Positions 48,388 to 58,574 of a DNA stretch of 64,000 bases are shown in pieces. Source of the stretch: an uncultured Pelagibacteraceae bacterium (GTDB lineage Bacteria > Pseudomonadota > Alphaproteobacteria > Pelagibacterales > Pelagibacteraceae); NCBI GenBank assembly GCA_902630665.1, contig CACOVP010000002.1:1-64000 (forward strand), written 5' to 3'. The translations under genes were made by a program, and so were the position numbers. Position 1 is the first letter of the stretch. Each line of letters opens with the position of its first letter. The notes beneath the pieces were generated by a model. It did no database searches, was not told the DNA's origin, and was given only the letters and a program-made list of their open reading frames with translations.

Positions 48388-48854
48388 AAAATTTTCTCAT
48401 ACCTTTTTTTCTTGTATTATTTTTCACTACAGGCTGCGGTTATAAAGTTATAGATAGATCTAAATTTGGAAATTTTGGCATAGCCGAAATGAACACCTCA
48501 GGAGAAACAAGAATTAATTATAAAATTAAAAATAAGCTTTTTTTCAATACAGAAAAAAATAACAACAATCTAATAATTTTAGATTTAGAAAGCAAAAAAA
48601 CAAAAAAAATTGAAGAAAAAAATGATAAAAATGAAATTACCAAATATAGGTTATTTATAAAAGTGGACGTTAGTTTCAAAAAAATAACTGATACTGAAAC
48701 TTTAAGCTTTATTGTAAAAAAAACTGGAATTTATAATGTTGGTAATAGATATTCACAGACTCTAAGCAATGAAAAAAAACTTACAGACATTTTAACAAAT
48801 GATGTTGTAGATGAAATTTTTGATGAACTATCAATAAAGCTTAATGATATTTAA
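48384..48854 (+). CDS. LptE-like outer-membrane LPS-assembly lipoprotein
   Basis: The 156-residue protein has a lipoprotein signal with the lipobox FTTGC followed by [10 protein letters not shown], matching the CGFRP/CGY start of LptE. The body is a short alpha/beta domain with no strong motif. LptE plugs the LptD barrel in LPS export. Position between leuS and holA is the conserved lptE locus and carries most of the weight of the call. Confidence 0.75.
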   Translation: MKNFLIPFFLVLFFTTGCGYKVIDRSKFGNFGIAEMNTSGETRINYKIKNKLFFNTEKNNNNLIILDLESKKTKKIEEKNDKNEITKYRLFIKVDVSFKKITDTETLSFIVKKTGIYNVGNRYSQTLSNEKKLTDILTNDVVDEIFDELSIKLNDI

Positions 48855-49830
48855 AACTTATTTAATAGAAAAAAATATAGATCAAATAAATAAAAAATTC
48901 TTTTTATTTTATGGAGAAAATATTGGACTAAAGAAAGAATTAAAAAGTAAAATCAAAAATAAATTTAAAAATGCAGAAATTATTTCATACGATCAAAGTG
49001 AAATTTTACAAAATAATCAAGTTCTTTTTAGGGAACTTGAAAACTTATCACTTTTTGAAAAAGAGAAAATTTTTTTTATAGAAAATACTAATGATAAAAT
49101 TCTTAGTCTTATTAGAGATATTGTAGATAAATTTAACTCTACAAGAGTCATATTATTTGCAGATATATTAGAAAAAAAATCCAAATTAAGAATTTTTTTC
49201 GAAAAAGATCATAACTGTGGTATTGCAGCTTGTTATCCTGATAACGAAATAACAATAAAAAAAATTATTCAAGAGAGATTAGCTGATTTGTCAGGACTTA
49301 ATACTTCAATTATAAATTTGATTGCAGACAAGTGCAATTTAGATAGAGCTAAAGTGCAAAACGAAATAACTAAAATAGAAACTTTCTTTCAAAATAAAAA
49401 AATTGATATCGACAAATTAGAGAACTTACTTGACTTGAAAACTAATGAGAATTTCGACTTACTTAAAAATGAAGCATTTAAAGGTGAAAAAGCTAAAACA
49501 AACAAACTATTAAGTGAGACTATTTTTGAAGATGAAAAAAATGTACTTTATTTAAACCTTTTAAATCAAAGACTACACAAACTTTGTGAAATTAAACAGG
49601 ACAAAAACAAAAACCTTGAAATTGCAATAAACAATTTAAAGCCTCCAATTTTTTGGAAAGAAAAAGACGCGTTTATTCAACAGGCTAAAAAATGGGATAT
49701 TATAAAACTAAGAAAAGTATTAGAAAAAACTTATTCGGTAGAAAAAGAAATAAAATCTAATTCAGTAGTAAATAAAAAAGTATTAATGAAAAATTTAATT
49801 GTAGAAATCTGTTGTCTTGCTAACTCTTAG
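48844..49830 (+). CDS. holA: DNA polymerase III delta subunit
   Basis: The 328-residue protein fits HolA: FFLFYGENIGLKKELKSKIK at the N-terminus, FSTRVILFADILEKKSKLRIFFEK-type second strand region, and a helical C-terminal collar domain. It opens the sliding clamp in the clamp loader. It overlaps lptE by 11 bases and, at its 3' end, the convergent parB by 11 bases. Confidence 0.88.
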   Translation: MIFKTYLIEKNIDQINKKFFLFYGENIGLKKELKSKIKNKFKNAEIISYDQSEILQNNQVLFRELENLSLFEKEKIFFIENTNDKILSLIRDIVDKFNSTRVILFADILEKKSKLRIFFEKDHNCGIAACYPDNEITIKKIIQERLADLSGLNTSIINLIADKCNLDRAKVQNEITKIETFFQNKKIDIDKLENLLDLKTNENFDLLKNEAFKGEKAKTNKLLSETIFEDEKNVLYLNLLNQRLHKLCEIKQDKNKNLEIAINNLKPPIFWKEKDAFIQQAKKWDIIKLRKVLEKTYSVEKEIKSNSVVNKKVLMKNLIVEICCLANS

Positions 49831-50674
49831 TGAGTAATTCTGATATAAGTTCAAACTGATCAAGATCTTTATATTCAATTGTAATTTTGCCTGAATTGTT
49901 TTTCTTATTTAAAATATTTACTTTCAAACCCAGTATTTTTTCTATCCTTTCTTGTGTTTTTATTATATTAGGATCTGTTTTTTGTTTATTTTTGTTATCA
50001 TTTTTTTTATTTCTAATTAAATATTCTACTTTCCTTGCACTGTAATTTTTGGCAACGATTTCTTCGGCTATTGAAGATGCGTTACTTATTCCTATTAAAG
50101 GCCTAGCTTGACCTGACGAAAGAGAACCCTCTTCAAGCATTGCAATTACATCTTTGGGTAAAGTTAATAGTCTTAATGTATTACTTATATGACTTCTGCT
50201 TTTAGACATTAATTTTGAAATACTTTCATGATCGTATTTAAATTCTTCGTTCAATCTTTTATAGCCTTTAGCTTCTTCAATGGGATTTAAATCATCTCTT
50301 TGAATATTTTCTACTATTGCAACTTCAAGTGACTCTACATCACTTAAATCTAAAACATTTACCGGTATTTCATGTAAGCCAGCTTTTTGTGCAGCTAGCC
50401 ACCTTCTCTCACCTGCTACTATCTCAAATTTACCGACACTTGACTTGATAGGACGCACAGCGATAGGCTGAATTATACCGTTTTTCCTTATAGAATTAGC
50501 TAATTCCTCAAGTTTTTCCTCACTAAATCTTTGCCTTGGTTGATAGGGATTCCTACTTAAATCGCTTATCGAAATATTGTTTGATAAGTTAGCTTCTTTC
50601 GATCTTTCTTCTGATGCTTGATCGCCAAACAATGCTGAAAGACCTCGTCCTAAACCCTTTTTTTTTCCAACCAT
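49820..50674 (-). CDS. parB: Chromosome-partitioning protein ParB
   Basis: The 284-residue protein has the N-terminal KKKGLGRGLSALFG motif (ParA-interacting), a CTP-binding region with NPYQPRQRF, GERRWLAAQKAG and ENIQRDDLNPIEEA, and a helix-turn-helix including MSKSRSHISNTLRLLTLP. It loads at parS and spreads as a clamp. Two parS sites lie about 1 kb away in rsmG. It overlaps the parA end by 1 base. Confidence 0.97.
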   Translation of the reverse strand: MVGKKKGLGRGLSALFGDQASEERSKEANLSNNISISDLSRNPYQPRQRFSEEKLEELANSIRKNGIIQPIAVRPIKSSVGKFEIVAGERRWLAAQKAGLHEIPVNVLDLSDVESLEVAIVENIQRDDLNPIEEAKGYKRLNEEFKYDHESISKLMSKSRSHISNTLRLLTLPKDVIAMLEEGSLSSGQARPLIGISNASSIAEEIVAKNYSARKVEYLIRNKKNDNKNKQKTDPNIIKTQERIEKILGLKVNILNKKNNSGKITIEYKDLDQFELISELLTKS

Positions 50675-51471
50675 CAGGCGGCACTTTCTATTGTATTATT
50701 TTTAATAAATTCTTCAGCTAGTTTAAAATATGATTTGCTACCAACACAATTTTTGTCATACACAACACAGGGTAAACCATGTGATGGAGCCTCTGATAAC
50801 CTTACGTTCCTTTGAATTACGGTTTGATAAACTTTATCTTTAAAATAATTCCTTGCTTCTTTGTCTACCTCTGATGAGAGTTTATTTCTTTTATCAAACA
50901 TAGTTAACAATATTCCTCTGATCTTAAGATTAGGATTTAAGTTTTCTTTAATTCTGTCTATTGTTTTTACGAGTTGTGTAATACCTTCCAGAGCAAAGAA
51001 TTCGGTTTGAAGCGGAACTAGAAGTTCATCTGATGCCACGAGAGCCATTATAGTCAAAAGGCTTAATGACGGCGGACAATCGATAAAAATATTATCATAC
51101 TTTTCAAGCAAGCCGACCTTTTCAGCTTCAATAATTTTTTTTAATACAAATGCTCTGTTAGAGTCATTAGCTGTTTCAACTTCAAGCCCAGATAAATTTA
51201 CGTGAGATCCAATTAAATCTAAATTTTTAATTTCTGTTTTTTGAATTGTATCCCTAATATTAATTTTTTTAATAAGAAGATTATAAATATTTCTTTCCTC
51301 GTCACTATTGCTTTTTCCAAAACCAGTTGTTGCATTTCCTTGTGGATCCAAATCAATCACTAAATTATTTTGACCCATTATGGACAATGAAGCTGCTAAA
51401 TTAATTACTGTAGTTGTTTTACCTACTCCGCCCTTTTGATTTATCACTGCTAGTATTGTTGGCTTTGTCAT
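50674..51471 (-). CDS. parA: Chromosome-partitioning ATPase ParA
   Basis: From the ATG at 51471 the protein is 265 residues and begins TKPTILAVINQKGGVGKTTT, the deviant Walker A of ParA ATPases. A TTG three codons earlier would also overlap rsmG and is a weaker choice. DLDPQGNATTGFG and FIDCPPSLSLLT complete the nucleotide site. ParA gradients move ParB-parS complexes to segregate the origin region. It lies directly after rsmG. Confidence 0.97.
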   Translation of the reverse strand: MTKPTILAVINQKGGVGKTTTVINLAASLSIMGQNNLVIDLDPQGNATTGFGKSNSDEERNIYNLLIKKINIRDTIQKTEIKNLDLIGSHVNLSGLEVETANDSNRAFVLKKIIEAEKVGLLEKYDNIFIDCPPSLSLLTIMALVASDELLVPLQTEFFALEGITQLVKTIDRIKENLNPNLKIRGILLTMFDKRNKLSSEVDKEARNYFKDKVYQTVIQRNVRLSEAPSHGLPCVVYDKNCVGSKSYFKLAEEFIKNNTIESAA

Positions 51472-51472
51472 T

Positions 51473-52084
51473 TTAATCAATTTCCATCAAAATTATTTTT
51501 GATTTATCGTTTGTAATACTATTAACTAATTTATAAGAATATTTTTTTGTTTTAAAAGTTTTATTTATCTCTTCCTGTGCATTTTGACCCTTTAAAATCA
51601 TTAATTTATGTGGCTTTTTGGCTATTTCACGTGAAACTTGTATTATTTGGTCTAATTTTTTAAAAGCCCTACAGATTATGATCTCAGAATCTATAACTTC
51701 TTCTCTAACATCTCCTAAAACCTCTGCATTTAGACTTAATTCCCTAATTACACTCATTAAAAACCTTCTTTTTACTGGTGATTTTTCATATAATTTCACG
51801 TGAAAAGCCTTATTTTTATTGAAAATTTCTACTACGAGACCCGGGAATCCAGCGCCAGTGCCTAGGTCAGCCATGGAACTAGCGTTAAAATCAATAAACT
51901 TTACCAATTGAGCTGAGTCAAGTATATGTCTATGCCAAATTTGATTCTCTGTGCTATTAGCAATTAAATTATAATTTTGATTCTCTTTTAATACTAGATT
52001 TGCAAACTTTTTAAGCTTTTCAATTGAATGATCGCTAAATTTAAGACTATTCTTGAGAATATTTATGACTTCAAGCTGCTGCAT
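51473..52084 (-). CDS. rsmG: 16S rRNA (guanine527-N7)-methyltransferase RsmG
   Basis: The 203-residue SAM methyltransferase has HRHILDSAQLVKFID and DLGTGAGFPGLVVEI. It methylates G527 of 16S rRNA. The ATG at 52084 overlaps the mnmG stop by one base (TGATG), better than the TTG just upstream. The coding sequence contains two parS palindromes, so selection here acts on both protein and ParB binding. Neighbours mnmG and parA match the origin-proximal gid-par cluster. Confidence 0.96.
   Translation of the reverse strand: MQQLEVINILKNSLKFSDHSIEKLKKFANLVLKENQNYNLIANSTENQIWHRHILDSAQLVKFIDFNASSMADLGTGAGFPGLVVEIFNKNKAFHVKLYEKSPVKRRFLMSVIRELSLNAEVLGDVREEVIDSEIIICRAFKKLDQIIQVSREIAKKPHKLMILKGQNAQEEINKTFKTKKYSYKLVNSITNDKSKIILMEID
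51623..51638. promoter_or_regulatory. parS: parS centromere site 1
   Basis: TATTTCACGTGAAACT matches the ParB-binding consensus TGTTTCACGTGAAACA in 14 of 16 positions and has the invariant 12-base core TTTCACGTGAAA at 51625-51636. It lies in rsmG, about 150 bases beyond the parA start. Sites within rsmG next to parAB are common. Confidence 0.92.
51792..51807. promoter_or_regulatory. parS: parS centromere site 2
   Basis: AATTTCACGTGAAAAG holds the perfect core palindrome TTTCACGTGAAA at 51794-51805 but less conserved flanks than the first site. It is 169 bases from site 1, in the same gene. Together they mark the likely ParB nucleation point and suggest the chromosome origin is near. Confidence 0.87.
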
Positions 52085-53952
52085 CAAGCAGTGGCTTTAT
52101 ATCTAAGTTTTTTAATATGTGAAAGAAGAATAATTATAGCTGCAGGCGTAACGCCATCAATACGTATAGCTTGACCTAGTGTTTTAGGCTTCACTTGAAG
52201 CAGCTTGCTCTTAATCTCGTTAGATAGACCACTCAGTTTTTCATAATCTATACCCTCAGGTATGACAACGGACTCGTCCTTCTTAAAAGATTCTATATCT
52301 CTATTTTGTCTGTCCAGGTAGCCCATGTAATGAGCATCTGTTACAACTTGATTTTCAATAGGCCTTGGAAAACTAGGGATATCGGGAAAAACTTGCCTTA
52401 TTTTTGCCATATTTACTTTTCGCTGGCCCATAATCTCTAGGCAAGATCTTTTTACTCCATCCATAGCGATTTTAATGTCATATTTCTTAGCTTGATTAGG
52501 TGATAAATAATTATTCTTTAAAATTGAATTAAGAACCAAAATATTTTTTTTCTTTTCATTATATGTTTTTTTTCTTTCAGACTTAACTAAATTTAAATTA
52601 ATACCAAGGTCGGTTAATCTTTGATCGGCATTATCGGCTCTTAAAGTTAATCTATATTCGGCTCTAGATGTAAACATTCTATAAGGTTCTGTAACTCCTT
52701 TAGTAATAAGGTCATCAATCATGACACCAATATAAGAAGTTGATCTATCTAAAATAAACTCTTCTTGATTTTGAATTTTTAAAGCCGCATTAATCCCAGC
52801 TATCAAACCTTGAGCTGCAGCTTCTTCATAACCTGTAGTTCCATTAATTTGTCCAGCAAGAAATAAAGAGTTAATTTTTTTGGTTTCTAAGGTTGCTTTT
52901 AACTCCCTTGGATCCACATAATCATACTCAATTGCGTATCCAGCCCTCTTCATCTTAACATGCTCTAAACCCTTGATTTTAGCCAATAATTTAAGCTGTA
53001 TCTCCTCTGGAAGGGATGTTGATATACCATTTGGGTAAATAGTATTGTCCTTTAATCCTTCTGGCTCTAAGAAAATTTGATGTTTCTCTTTTTCTTTAAA
53101 TTTAACGATCTTATCCTCTATTGATGGACAGTATCTTGGTCCTACACCTTTTATGTTGCCTGAATACATAGCACTTCTGGAAATGTTATCACTTATAATT
53201 TGATGAACTTGATTATTTGTGTAGGTCATCCCACATTTGATCTGTTTGTTTTCAATTTTGTTTGTTAAGAAAGAAAAATAGTAATGATCTTCATCTGCTG
53301 GCTGCATTTCTAAGTCGTCATAATTAATTGTACTACCATCAAGTCTGGGAGGAGTTCCTGTTTTTAATCTTCCAATCTGCATTTTGTATTTTAATAATTG
53401 TTCGCTCAAACCAGTAGAAGGTTTTTCATCGTACCGACCTGCAGGAATTTGTTTTTCGCCTATATGTATCAAACCATTTAAAAAAGTTCCCGTAGTCAGT
53501 ATTAATTCTTTAGTCCTCACTTCTTTGCCACTCTGACAAATAAATCCTATGATTTTATTATTCCCAAACAAAAATTTAACAACAGGATCGGCAATGACTT
53601 CTAAATTTTCGTAATTGAGTAAAATTTTTTGCATATGCTCCTTATAAAGAGCCCTGTCTGATTGCGTTCTTGGTCCTTGCACGGCTGGCCCACGACTTCT
53701 ATTCAATAATCTAAATTGAATGCCTGATTTATCGGCTACAACACCCATTACACCATCCAAAGCATCGATTTCTCTCACAAGATGCCCTTTCCCAAGCCCC
53801 CCAATAGCGGGATTGCATGACATTTCGCCAATAGTCTCTATTTTATGAGTGAAAAGAGCAGTATTTACACCCATTCTAGCGGAAGCTGCTGCTGCCTCAC
53901 AACCAGCATGTCCTCCACCTATAACTACTACATCATAGCTTTGTTTTATCAT
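52084..53952 (-). CDS. mnmG: tRNA uridine-5-carboxymethylaminomethyl modification enzyme MnmG (GidA)
   Basis: The 622-residue FAD protein begins with the Rossmann motif [14 protein letters not shown] and has [23 protein letters not shown] and [12 protein letters not shown]. With MnmE it installs the xm5U34 wobble modification in tRNA. It is followed by rsmG and preceded 42 bases upstream by mnmE, the usual order. Confidence 0.98.
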   Translation of the reverse strand: MIKQSYDVVVIGGGHAGCEAAAASARMGVNTALFTHKIETIGEMSCNPAIGGLGKGHLVREIDALDGVMGVVADKSGIQFRLLNRSRGPAVQGPRTQSDRALYKEHMQKILLNYENLEVIADPVVKFLFGNNKIIGFICQSGKEVRTKELILTTGTFLNGLIHIGEKQIPAGRYDEKPSTGLSEQLLKYKMQIGRLKTGTPPRLDGSTINYDDLEMQPADEDHYYFSFLTNKIENKQIKCGMTYTNNQVHQIISDNISRSAMYSGNIKGVGPRYCPSIEDKIVKFKEKEKHQIFLEPEGLKDNTIYPNGISTSLPEEIQLKLLAKIKGLEHVKMKRAGYAIEYDYVDPRELKATLETKKINSLFLAGQINGTTGYEEAAAQGLIAGINAALKIQNQEEFILDRSTSYIGVMIDDLITKGVTEPYRMFTSRAEYRLTLRADNADQRLTDLGINLNLVKSERKKTYNEKKKNILVLNSILKNNYLSPNQAKKYDIKIAMDGVKRSCLEIMGQRKVNMAKIRQVFPDIPSFPRPIENQVVTDAHYMGYLDRQNRDIESFKKDESVVIPEGIDYEKLSGLSNEIKSKLLQVKPKTLGQAIRIDGVTPAAIIILLSHIKKLRYKATA

Positions 53953-53994
53953 GCTGTGAATGTAAACGTCTAAATTAAGAATACAAGAAGTATT

Positions 53995-55323
53995 TTATTT
54001 ACCGATACAGAAATCTTTAAATATAGATCCAAGTATTTCCTCCACATCTACCTTACCAACGATGCTACCGAGATGTCGTGTGGCCATTCTTAGATCTTCA
54101 GCTGCTAATTCAAGATCTTTGCTTTGGTCCTTTTTTAGGAACTTGTTAATTTCTTTTAAGCAATCGTTAAGCTTAATTCTATGCCTTTCTCTGGTAATTA
54201 TAGCACTATTATTAGATGTGAATTTTTTGCTTAACTTAGTTTTTACTAAATTTATTAATTTATCTATATTTTTGTTATTTTTTACTGAAGCTAAAACAGT
54301 TTCTACATCAAATTTATGATTTTGTTTATCTGATACATCTGATTTATTTAAAAATATTATTGTATCTTTATTAATCATATTCTGAATTTTTTGATTAATT
54401 TTTTTTGATGAATTATCAATTACAATAATATTCAAATCTGCTTCTTTTGATTTTCCTAACGCTAAAGATATACCTTTTTTTTCAACTTCATTTTTAGCAT
54501 CTCTTATACCTGCGGTATCTGCAAGAATTACTGGATAGCCATCTAAATTCAAATAAGTTTCTATAACATCTCTAGTTGTGCCAGCTTCATCTGAAACAAT
54601 AGCTACCTCTCTTTTTGAAATTAAATTTAATAATGATGATTTGCCTGCGTTAACTTCTCCTGTAATGGAAACCCTAAAACCTTCTCTAATTTTTTCTCCA
54701 ACTTTATTATCCTCAATAATTTTAGTAATTTCTGAATGAATTTCTTTGATTGATTTGTGGGCATCTTTTAGTACTTTTTCAGGAAGATCTTCCTCTGCAA
54801 AATCAATTTTTGCTTCTATAAAAGCAAGAGATTTTATTATTTTTTCCCTCAGATCATTATAATAATTTGATGCGTTACCCTGAACTAATTTTATTGCTTG
54901 CTGTCTTTGTAGTTCTGTTTCGGAATGGATAAGGTCTCCTATGCTTTCTGCTTTAAGTAAGTCAATTTTATCATTTTGAAAAGCAATTTTAGTAAACTCA
55001 CCTGGTTCAGCTAATCTGCAGTTTTTTTGCTCGGAAAGAACTCTTAATAAGGCGTTTATTATTGCGTTACTTCCATGAATTTGTAATTCTGCTAAATCCT
55101 CACCAGTATAGCTATTTGGGCCGGGAAACCACAATAATAGAGCCTCGGGATCTATTACATTATCACTTTTAGGGTCATAAAATTTACAAAAATTAACTTC
55201 GTTTGACTTAATATCTTTAGACTTAGTCAAATTTTGACAAATTTTAAGCGTTTCACTACCTGATATTCTAACAATAGCTATTCCAGAGGGTCCTCTACCC
55301 GAAGATAAAGCATAAATGTTCAT
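53995..55323 (-). CDS. mnmE: tRNA modification GTPase MnmE (TrmE)
   Basis: The 442-residue protein has an N-terminal tetrahydrofolate-binding domain, a central G domain with GEVNAGKSSLLN, DTAGIRD and NKSD, and the strictly conserved C-terminal CIGK whose cysteine is characteristic of MnmE. It acts with MnmG on wobble uridines. It lies 4 bases after the UbiH-like gene, where rho or hemE often sits in relatives. Confidence 0.97.
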   Translation of the reverse strand: MNIYALSSGRGPSGIAIVRISGSETLKICQNLTKSKDIKSNEVNFCKFYDPKSDNVIDPEALLLWFPGPNSYTGEDLAELQIHGSNAIINALLRVLSEQKNCRLAEPGEFTKIAFQNDKIDLLKAESIGDLIHSETELQRQQAIKLVQGNASNYYNDLREKIIKSLAFIEAKIDFAEEDLPEKVLKDAHKSIKEIHSEITKIIEDNKVGEKIREGFRVSITGEVNAGKSSLLNLISKREVAIVSDEAGTTRDVIETYLNLDGYPVILADTAGIRDAKNEVEKKGISLALGKSKEADLNIIVIDNSSKKINQKIQNMINKDTIIFLNKSDVSDKQNHKFDVETVLASVKNNKNIDKLINLVKTKLSKKFTSNNSAIITRERHRIKLNDCLKEINKFLKKDQSKDLELAAEDLRMATRHLGSIVGKVDVEEILGSIFKDFCIGK

Positions 55324-55327
55324 TGAG

Positions 55328-56437
55328 TTATAATGATAAACCTCGATTAGAGATTATTTTACTGAATTTTTTTAATGTCTCGTTGTTCTTAATATTTTTT
55401 ACAATTATTTCTTTGAATGGATCTAAATATTTATTTTGTTTAAAAAAACTATGAGTAGCATCAACGCCTAAACTCATAATAGTATTTTCGGGTTTTCTAC
55501 TATTATAAAAATCATTTAATGCATAGCTATTTTTAATAGAAATACCTAAACCCACATAATATTTAGTTATTTCTTTTAATTTTTTGATATCTCTAAGAAC
55601 AAGATTAAAACCTTGTCCTGCTACAGGATGAATAGTGTGCAAACCCTCTCCAAGAATTAATATATTTTTTTGATAATACTGTCGTCTTAAACTTAGAGAA
55701 ATAGGATACGATTGAATATTACTAATAGTGATATCTTGTTTATTCTTCAACATTTCTACGATTCTGTTTTTAACTAAAAATGTAATTTTTTTGGAATTAT
55801 TTTCGAAAAAATTTTTTTTTACACTCCAAACAAAAGAAAAACGATTTTTTGAAAAAGGAAGTATAGCTAATGGCCCTTCCTTTAAGAAGAATTGACTTGC
55901 ATTGAGAGTCTTAAAATTATGTTTTACATAACCTGTAATGGCTACTTCTTTATAATCTTTCTTAATAGATCTTATTTTTGTTATGTCATTGTAAATTTGA
56001 GATTGGCCACCCATACAAAGAATAACTAAATCATAATTTTTAAATTCTTCTAAATTTTTTACATCTTTTCTAATTAAATTAATTTTATTTTTTGAAATTT
56101 CTTTTAATAATACACTTTTAATTTTCTCGTTTTCGAAAACATACATAAGATTAGAGTTCGCTTCGTTTAGATTTAAAAAATTTATTTTTCCCTTAGAAGT
56201 TTCATAAAACAGTTCGATTGTTTTTGAAGGCCAGAAAAACTTTTGCCTTAAGCTGATAATATTTTGATTAATAAACTTGAGGTTAGTATCCGAAATGGCA
56301 GTAGTCCTATTATCTTTAATTTTTGTGCCTTTTTTAGCTATTAAATTCACCTCTATACCTGGCAACTTAGCTAAAACTACAGCTGTCATTAAGCCTGAAA
56401 GACCGTCTCCAACAATGCATATTCTCTGTTTTGTCAT
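55328..56437 (-). CDS. UbiH/UbiF/COQ6-family FAD monooxygenase
   Basis: The 369-residue flavoprotein has the GxGxxG motif in ICIVGDGLSGLMTAVVLAKL, and the second FAD motif with ILGEGLHTIHPVAGQGFNLVLRD (GD replaced by GE). Family members hydroxylate the ubiquinone ring. Which position is modified cannot be said. It diverges from ftsK across 55 bases. Overall divergence is larger than for the flanking genes. Confidence 0.85.
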   Translation of the reverse strand: MTKQRICIVGDGLSGLMTAVVLAKLPGIEVNLIAKKGTKIKDNRTTAISDTNLKFINQNIISLRQKFFWPSKTIELFYETSKGKINFLNLNEANSNLMYVFENEKIKSVLLKEISKNKINLIRKDVKNLEEFKNYDLVILCMGGQSQIYNDITKIRSIKKDYKEVAITGYVKHNFKTLNASQFFLKEGPLAILPFSKNRFSFVWSVKKNFFENNSKKITFLVKNRIVEMLKNKQDITISNIQSYPISLSLRRQYYQKNILILGEGLHTIHPVAGQGFNLVLRDIKKLKEITKYYVGLGISIKNSYALNDFYNSRKPENTIMSLGVDATHSFFKQNKYLDPFKEIIVKNIKNNETLKKFSKIISNRGLSL

Positions 56438-56492
56438 ATTACAATTTTTAACACTTTCATAAAAATGGTAAAAAGTACGTAATCGATTCGTA

Positions 56493-58574
56493 ATGAATAC
56501 AAACTTTTTAGATAGTGTAACAAATTTTTTGAAAAAGCGAACCTTTGAATTGCTAGGTTTAATCTTAGTTTTATCAAGTGTCGCACTTGCAATCGCCTTT
56601 ACAACATATTCTCCTGAAGATCCTTCGTTTGTTTATGGAGATAGGAGCTTCGAGATTCAAAATTTTTTTGGGATTTATGGAAGTAGCGTTGCAGATTTTT
56701 TATTACAAAGTTTTGGTTTGGCCTCTTTTTTATTATTACTTAATTTTTTATTTTGGGGATTAGATTTAATAATAAAGAAAGAATTAAGAAGAATAATTTT
56801 AAAATTATTTTTAGTTGTAGCCTATTTAACTGTTGGAACAGTTTTTATCTATTTAACATTCGATAATTCTTTTTGGTTAATTGATAATGGTAATTCAGGT
56901 TTTGTTGGAAAAATAACATATAACTTTATTAATACTTGGGCTCCGTGGATTGATAATACATATTCAATTTATGGACTACTTTTATTAACTATAATATTTT
57001 TTTCATTTTCAGCTGATATAAATTATAAGAAAGTATTCTCGGTAATTTTATCTCTTTTTAAGAGAAAGCCTGCTGAAAATATTGAACCAGATTTTAGTAA
57101 AATTAATATTGAAGATCAGCCACAAAATTTAGAAAAACCACAGCAATCTTTTTCATTTGATACTGATATAGGTTCTCAAATAGAGCAAGTTACTACAAAA
57201 AATAAATATAAATTACCAGATATAAATTATTTAGAAAAAAATTTATCTAAAATTAGTTCTGATGGAAATAAAAATCGTCCTGATGCTGGTTTTATGGAAA
57301 AAATATTATTAGATTTTGGTATAAGCGGAAATATTAAAGCAATTAATAATGGTCCTGTAGTTAGCCTTTATGAATTTGAACCAGCACCCGGTGTAAAAGT
57401 GTCAAAAATAATTAATTTATCAGAAGATTTAGCAAGAAATACTAGTTCAACATCTACAAGAGTTTCGGTAATCCCAGGAAAAAACACTGTTGGTATCGAA
57501 ATTCCAAACGAAGAAAGGGAGGGCGTGTCACTAAGAGAAATTATTTCTTATGATAAATTTCAAAAGAAGGATGTGAGACTTCCTATAGCATTAGGTAAAA
57601 GTATTTCTGGCGTGCCAATTGTTGGTGATTTAACCTCAATGCCTCACCTTTTAATTGCAGGTACCACTGGCTCAGGTAAGTCTGTTTGTATTAATACTAT
57701 AATCGTGTCACTGCTTTACAAACTAAGTCCAGATCTTTGTAAATTTATTTTAATTGATCCAAAAATGTTAGAGCTATCTACTTACGAAGGAATACCTCAC
57801 CTATTAACTCCAGTTATTACTGATGCTAAAAAAGCTACATCAGCTTTATCTTGGACAGTCAAAGAAATGAACAGCAGGTATAAATTAATGAGTAAGGTAG
57901 GAGTGAGAAACATTGATGGCTATAATGCTAAACATAAACTTAAAATGCCTTACATCGTTGTAGTCGTTGACGAGATGTCAGACTTAATGCTTGTAGCTGG
58001 AAAAGAAATTGAAAACTACATTCAAAAATTATCACAAATGGCAAGAGCTGCAGGTATTCATATCATCATGGCTACACAGAGACCAAGTGTCGACGTTATA
58101 ACTGGTACAATAAAAGCGAATTTCCCAACCAGAATATCTTTTCAAGTAAGTTCCAAAATTGATAGTAGAACAATTTTAGGGGAGCAGGGTGCTGAGCAAT
58201 TGCTTGGTAAAGGAGATATGTTGTTTATGTCGTCTGCAAACAGAATAGTTAGAATTCACGGTCCATATGTTTCTGAGCAGGAAATAGAGAAAATTACTAA
58301 TTCATTAAGAGCTCAAGGAGAGCCGGATTACATGGAAGAGATTACTTCACAAGAAACTACGGAAAGCTCATTAACGTCTGGAAATGATGGTGATGAAGAT
58401 GAATTATTCAATCAGGCTGTAGAAATTATAAAAGCTGAAGGAAAGGCCTCTACAAGCTTCTTACAGAGAAAATTACAGATCGGATACAATAGAGCTGCAA
58501 GAATTATTGATATGATGGAAGAAAAAGGTATTGTTAGTAAGGCAAATCATGTTGGTAAACGTGAAGTTCTTTAA
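56493..58574 (+). CDS. ftsK: DNA translocase FtsK
   Basis: The 693-residue protein has four N-terminal membrane helices (to about residue 175), a very short linker, the motor domain with Walker A AGTTGSGKSV and Walker B VVVVDEMSDL, and a C-terminal gamma winged helix (ASTSFLQRKLQIGYNRAARIID). It pumps DNA at the septum for dimer resolution. The short linker fits genome reduction. The 3' end overlaps lolA by 14 bases. Confidence 0.97.
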   Translation: MNTNFLDSVTNFLKKRTFELLGLILVLSSVALAIAFTTYSPEDPSFVYGDRSFEIQNFFGIYGSSVADFLLQSFGLASFLLLLNFLFWGLDLIIKKELRRIILKLFLVVAYLTVGTVFIYLTFDNSFWLIDNGNSGFVGKITYNFINTWAPWIDNTYSIYGLLLLTIIFFSFSADINYKKVFSVILSLFKRKPAENIEPDFSKINIEDQPQNLEKPQQSFSFDTDIGSQIEQVTTKNKYKLPDINYLEKNLSKISSDGNKNRPDAGFMEKILLDFGISGNIKAINNGPVVSLYEFEPAPGVKVSKIINLSEDLARNTSSTSTRVSVIPGKNTVGIEIPNEEREGVSLREIISYDKFQKKDVRLPIALGKSISGVPIVGDLTSMPHLLIAGTTGSGKSVCINTIIVSLLYKLSPDLCKFILIDPKMLELSTYEGIPHLLTPVITDAKKATSALSWTVKEMNSRYKLMSKVGVRNIDGYNAKHKLKMPYIVVVVDEMSDLMLVAGKEIENYIQKLSQMARAAGIHIIMATQRPSVDVITGTIKANFPTRISFQVSSKIDSRTILGEQGAEQLLGKGDMLFMSSANRIVRIHGPYVSEQEIEKITNSLRAQGEPDYMEEITSQETTESSLTSGNDGDEDELFNQAVEIIKAEGKASTSFLQRKLQIGYNRAARIIDMMEEKGIVSKANHVGKREVL

